64,000 bases of DNA from Croceitalea rosinachiae (GTDB lineage Bacteria > Bacteroidota > Bacteroidia > Flavobacteriales > Flavobacteriaceae), in assembly GCF_031846445.1 (NCBI RefSeq), contig NZ_JAVRHR010000003.1, positions 186,001 to 250,000 of the forward strand, written 5' to 3'. Below the pieces are notes generated by a model that was not told the origin of the DNA, ran no database searches, and worked only from the letters and a program-made list of their open reading frames with translations. The position numbers were made by a program, and so were the translations under genes. Positions 60,757-64,000 of this stretch are shown here, piece after piece (within the stretch, counting starts at the first letter, position 1; each line of letters begins with the position of its first letter).

Positions 60757-60828
60757 GGCCCGTTCGTCTAGGGGTTAGGACGCCAGGTTTTCATCCTGGT
60801 AACAGGGGTTCGATTCCCCTACGGGCTA
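60757..60828 (+). tRNA. tRNA-Glu (UUC), first copy
   Basis: This 72-nt sequence folds as a cloverleaf: acceptor GGCCCGT with ACGGGCT, anticodon stem CCAGG/CCTGG with loop TTTTCAT (anticodon TTC), and T-arm GGTTCGATTCC. CCA is not encoded. It is identical to the copy at 60909-60980. Confidence 0.97.
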
Positions 60829-60908
60829 CGAAGTTCATTTAGATATTGAAAATAAGTTGTTGTTTTGATGACTTCAAGACTTCAAATTATTTTGAGTATT
60901 TAGTTCAT

Positions 60909-60980
60909 GGCCCGTTCGTCTAGGGGTTAGGACGCCAGGTTTTCATCCTGGTAACAGGGGTTCGATTCCCCTACGGGCTA
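60909..60980 (+). tRNA. tRNA-Glu (UUC), second copy
   Basis: Identical in all 72 bases to the copy at 60757-60828, with an 80-bp spacer. The two are probably co-transcribed and may continue into rpsT, 62 bp downstream. Confidence 0.97.
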
Positions 60981-61042
60981 CAAAAAGTAAAACATAGAAA
61001 TGTTGGGATAAAAATTCCAACTTTGTAATTTAAATTAGAATA

Positions 61043-61294
61043 ATGGCAAATCATAAGTCAGCATTAAAAAGAATAAGAAGAAACGAAGCAGTACGTTTAC
61101 GCAATAGATATCAGCATAAGACTGTTCGTAATGCAATCAAAAAATTGCGAAGTGAAGAAGATAAAAAAGCTGCTGAAACTTTATTGCCTTCAGTAGTTAG
61201 TATGATTGATAAATTGGCTAAACGCAACATTATACATTCTAATAAAGCTGCGAATTTAAAAAGCAAATTGATGACCAAAGTTGCTACAATGTAA
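61043..61294 (+). CDS. rpsT: 30S ribosomal protein S20
   Basis: This 83-residue basic protein matches S20: MANHKSALKRIRRNEAVRLRNRYQHKTVRNAIKKL at the start and AKRNIIHSNKAANLKSKLM at the end. It binds 16S rRNA early in 30S assembly. A strong terminator follows. Confidence 0.97.
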   Translation: MANHKSALKRIRRNEAVRLRNRYQHKTVRNAIKKLRSEEDKKAAETLLPSVVSMIDKLAKRNIIHSNKAANLKSKLMTKVATM

Positions 61295-61310
61295 AATTGG
61301 TTTGGTATAG

Positions 61311-61347
61311 AAAAAAAAAGCCCTTCATTATTTGAAGGGCTTTTTTT
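61311..61347. terminator. Terminator after rpsT
   Basis: AAAGCCCTTCA pairs with TGAAGGGCTTT around a short loop, with A-runs and T-runs outside. It can also serve the convergent LruC gene. Confidence 0.85.
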
Positions 61348-61361
61348 ATGCTTTTCTTGTA

Positions 61362-63443
61362 TTATTGTTTTAGCTTGGATTCATTTCTATACCCTGAATT
61401 ATCTTTATACCAATCTGGATACGTGTTTCCGCCAGAGGTTGCCCAATCATTAAAGAAATTGTAGGCCTGGTTTACAGGAACACGTTCTTGTGGAACCTTA
61501 AAATTATGCATGATATTTATAGCCCATGGTAAACGCGTATCCGTCTGATAGTTTCCATCAGGATCTTGATTCACCCCATCGACCTCTACAGTATTTACCC
61601 CTAAACCTGTTCTTAATCTATTAGGAAGGTGAATTTCTCTTCCTCTGTCTTTATTGATAATTAAAAATGCATTAAATGGAGCAATACCGATTTGAGCTGT
61701 TGTCAATGGTGTGGTAAATTTGACATTGACTTCAGTGGCTATATTTAACATGGTCTCATTGTTATCGAATAAAATAATTACCGCCCTATCTTGTCCTTCC
61801 TCTGTTCCATTACCGCCAACGTTGATGTAATTCTCGGTCAAAACAGTGCCTACCACTGATTCTATCTGTCCTGGAGCAATACTCTCTAATTCAATACCCA
61901 AGGCATTTGTTAAACCTGCCCCATCAGAAGTAACTTCAAAATAAATATCTAGTTGAACGACTTCGTTAAAGGCATTCTGAATAGCTACAAATCTGTAGTT
62001 GACCGCAGTATCGTTAAAATCATAATCACCTAAATATGGCCAAAGATCTTCAAATGCCAAAGTACCCCAGCCGTATTTACTGGGAGTAAATGTTTCGAAT
62101 GCTTTTTCAGCATCATCGGGATATTCATCATCACTATCGGTAATACCATCACCATCTGAATCAGGATCTTCAATATCCTCTGAAACCGTATAAGTTGTTA
62201 AATCATTTACGGTACGCCCAAGACTAACCCCAGAAGTAGAGTTAGGACCATAAACATATTCCCATCCTCCAGTTACGGTATCCATAATTATTAAATCAGA
62301 ATCTGAACCATTGGCTGCCAACCAGAGTTCATTATTAGAATCAAAGGTCATTGATGTTGGATTGAAAGGTAGATTGTCAGCACTAATACGAGTCGCTTGA
62401 TAAACGTTGTTATTATCTAAATCTAAGCGATAAAGACCACCAAAACTACTTAAAAATAGGGTGCCATCGGCTGAAAAAGCCAAATCGCCTCCGTTGGTAT
62501 TATTAAGGTTATTGATGTTCCAAGTATTCAGTACCGTGGCGTTAGAAGGATCTATAGTATGCACTTTTGCCTTTGTTGAAAAATACAATAAGCCATCATT
62601 CTCATTATACGCCAAACGAGGCCCTCCCATTCCAAGATTTGCAATTGTAGTCCATGAGTTATTAATCATGTCATAACGCATTAAAGGGTAGCCATTACTT
62701 CTTCCAATAGAATATAAATACATATTGGCATGATCAATAGCTGCAGTATAACTGCCCATTGGCATGGCGGCTAGCTCTTTTAAACTACCATTTAGTGGAT
62801 TTATTGAAAATAATTGCCCAGACCCGTTTACAGCAAATAAGGTGTCTATCTCTACATTTTTAGCTTCAAATCTGCTTTGTGTGATTTTGTGTTTAAAGCT
62901 TGCTATTTCGGTTTTTCGCATTTTTCCAGAGGTGTCGGCAAAAGTGTAATCAGCAGAGCCATTTTGAATATCGACTATCTCAGAAGTAAACGAATTACCT
63001 TCTTTACGGCGAATATATATTTGCGAATAGTAAGAGGGTGACATAATAATATGTTCTAATACGCCATTTACAGGTCTACCCTTAAAAAGCAATTGATTAA
63101 GTTCATCGGATTCAAAAGTTACCACAGTGTCAGCTTCTCCGTCATCATTGACAATATCAACTTCTTCAATATTATATTGGGTGTTGTTATAGGCATAAAC
63201 CGTATAAATTGCATTTGGCGAGTTATCGGTAATAGTAACCGCTACGGTTTCTGAGGTTTCAAATTCAAAACCTTCTGGAATTTGCAAATTAGTAATGTCT
63301 GTTATTGATGATTCTTCCTCTTCTTCAACAAGGTTTTCTTCATCCGGACTTACAGTTTCAGTGAGTTCATCTTTTACGCATGACTGTATTGATAACAACA
63401 GTGCAAAGGCAAAAAGTGATTTAAAAACATTCTTAATTAACAT
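61362..63443 (-). CDS. LruC-domain surface lipoprotein
   Basis: This 693-residue protein is read from the ATG at 63443, which begins a lipoprotein signal (LLLSIQSC, Cys at about 22); the frame could extend 8 codons further. An acidic linker follows the Cys. The middle has beta-propeller-like repeats (LFSINPLNGSLKELA, LYRLDLDNNNVYQATRI). A thrombospondin-3-like calcium segment DPDSDGDGITDSDDEYPDD precedes the C-terminal LruC domain (GWGTLAFEDLWPYLGDYDFNDTAVNYRF). It is likely displayed on the cell surface. Ligand unknown. Confidence 0.85.
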   Translation of the reverse strand: MLIKNVFKSLFAFALLLSIQSCVKDELTETVSPDEENLVEEEEESSITDITNLQIPEGFEFETSETVAVTITDNSPNAIYTVYAYNNTQYNIEEVDIVNDDGEADTVVTFESDELNQLLFKGRPVNGVLEHIIMSPSYYSQIYIRRKEGNSFTSEIVDIQNGSADYTFADTSGKMRKTEIASFKHKITQSRFEAKNVEIDTLFAVNGSGQLFSINPLNGSLKELAAMPMGSYTAAIDHANMYLYSIGRSNGYPLMRYDMINNSWTTIANLGMGGPRLAYNENDGLLYFSTKAKVHTIDPSNATVLNTWNINNLNNTNGGDLAFSADGTLFLSSFGGLYRLDLDNNNVYQATRISADNLPFNPTSMTFDSNNELWLAANGSDSDLIIMDTVTGGWEYVYGPNSTSGVSLGRTVNDLTTYTVSEDIEDPDSDGDGITDSDDEYPDDAEKAFETFTPSKYGWGTLAFEDLWPYLGDYDFNDTAVNYRFVAIQNAFNEVVQLDIYFEVTSDGAGLTNALGIELESIAPGQIESVVGTVLTENYINVGGNGTEEGQDRAVIILFDNNETMLNIATEVNVKFTTPLTTAQIGIAPFNAFLIINKDRGREIHLPNRLRTGLGVNTVEVDGVNQDPDGNYQTDTRLPWAINIMHNFKVPQERVPVNQAYNFFNDWATSGGNTYPDWYKDNSGYRNESKLKQ

Positions 63444-63668
63444 AGCATACGATTTAACGACCAACAAATTTCATTTTTTGATGATCAAGTAGGTTTAATA
63501 TTATATGGAACTAGTGTTAAGTTTCGATATACTACTCAAATCTATCGATGAATAGTTTATATGTAAAAAGCACTGTAAATGAACGAAAAAGACTACAGAA
63601 AAATATATTTTACCGATAAAGCGCACTGTAATGTTGTGAAATTAGAAGAATCAGAGGTGAAATTACAT

Positions 63669-64000
63669 TTAATGAAATGCATTTCGTTTACTTACCAATA
63701 AGCCCCATAGAAAGAATGAGTATGATATTACAATTAGAATTTTCAGTATTTCTCTAAAATGATAAGCTATCCATATGTTGGGTTTTAGAAAGCCTGTTAC
63801 ATACAGAAAAGGAAAGAAAATATGAAAAACGAACAAGCCACTGCTTACCCAGAACATCAGGTTATATTGGTCAAATATTACTTTTTCTTGAATACGCCTT
63901 TCTTTAAAGTATAGCAGTACAACTAATACTAAAAACCAAGAAGCCAGCGCATCTGAATAAAATAGGCCAGTGTGCAAAGGGTCTTGAAAAAAGCTGCTAA
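63669..64000 (-). CDS. Membrane protein, partial at right edge
   Basis: The frame ends at 63669 and stays open to the window edge, so the N-terminus lies outside. A TTG at 63977 is the only start candidate inside, but upstream codons (SSFFQDPLHTGLFYSD) read as real protein. About four membrane helices are visible (ALASWFLVLVVLLYF, FWVSSGLFVFHIFFPFLYV, ILKILIVISYSFFLWGLLV). Family not recognised. Confidence 0.6.
   Translation of the reverse strand, partial: SSFFQDPLHTGLFYSDALASWFLVLVVLLYFKERRIQEKVIFDQYNLMFWVSSGLFVFHIFFPFLYVTGFLKPNIWIAYHFREILKILIVISYSFFLWGLLVSKRNAFH

Noticed and set aside
60757..60980. tRNA-Glu pair as an integration site
   Set aside because: The two tRNAs are identical over their full length with only 80 bp between them and no integrase or cargo, so simple gene duplication explains them.
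63579..63701. 40-codon plus-strand ORF near the right edge
   Set aside because: Short, without recognisable motif, and overlaps the 3' end of a better supported minus-strand gene.

Overview
The window looks like chromosome from a marine member of the Flavobacteriaceae (Bacteroidota). The DNA is AT-rich, and gene starts lack Shine-Dalgarno sequences. Many genes are preceded by the Bacteroidota -7 promoter box TAnnTTTG. Two proteins end in type IX secretion (T9SS type B) sorting domains, secD and secF are fused, and the tmRNA tag is GDNNYALAA. Housekeeping genes kdsA, typA, asnB, gyrB, mdh, secDF, lgt, yidD, cysS, folE, proS and rpsT all fit this group. I cannot name the genus.

Left part, about 274-14754: a putative integrative element. 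It is bounded by a 24-bp direct repeat with one mismatch (274-297 and 14731-14754). It ends in a CTnDOT-type tyrosine integrase (13366-14616, minus strand) and sits just downstream of the tmRNA gene ssrA (14854-15249, minus). At its left end is a three-gene HipB/HipS/HipT-like toxin-antitoxin operon with a repeat-rich operator. Next come about 1.1 kb of structured non-coding DNA, a small secreted protein, a serine resolvase and a membrane-anchored coiled-coil protein.

The most unusual part is 5321-13362. Twelve intact, unrelated, same-strand genes follow one another there: a GH25 lysozyme, DUF4304-like and Imm11-like immunity-type proteins, small membrane proteins, lipoproteins, a membrane-anchored HNH nuclease and a BatD-like domain. 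An 18-bp repeat, consensus AAAGTTCAAATAAACGAT, lies at most of the junctions, in 13 clear and 2 decayed copies. It often overlaps the upstream stop codon or contains the downstream start codon. The last copy abuts the integrase. This layout resembles an integron, or the recombinase-associated immunity-gene arrays (rAID) of Bacteroidales, but the repeat is not attC-like. I regard it as a candidate undescribed cassette system.

Right part, 14.8-64 kb: ordinary chromosome. In order it holds ssrA; a saccharopine/alanine dehydrogenase-like enzyme; kdsA; typA; a polyphosphate glucokinase; ftsE; a TPR protein with an outer-membrane barrel partner; three tandem OmpA-family paralogues; a DUF885 peptidase; DUF2911; asnB; gyrB; mdh; secDF; a frameshifted TfoX-like gene; a minus-strand run from folE through cysS, yidD, lgt, DUF192, GNAT and a ModF-like ABC protein to a DinB-like protein; two T9SS-secreted proteins; an OmpP1/FadL-like porin; a Gly/Trp- and Ser/Arg-rich lipoprotein; proS; two identical tRNA-Glu genes; rpsT; and a LruC-domain surface lipoprotein.
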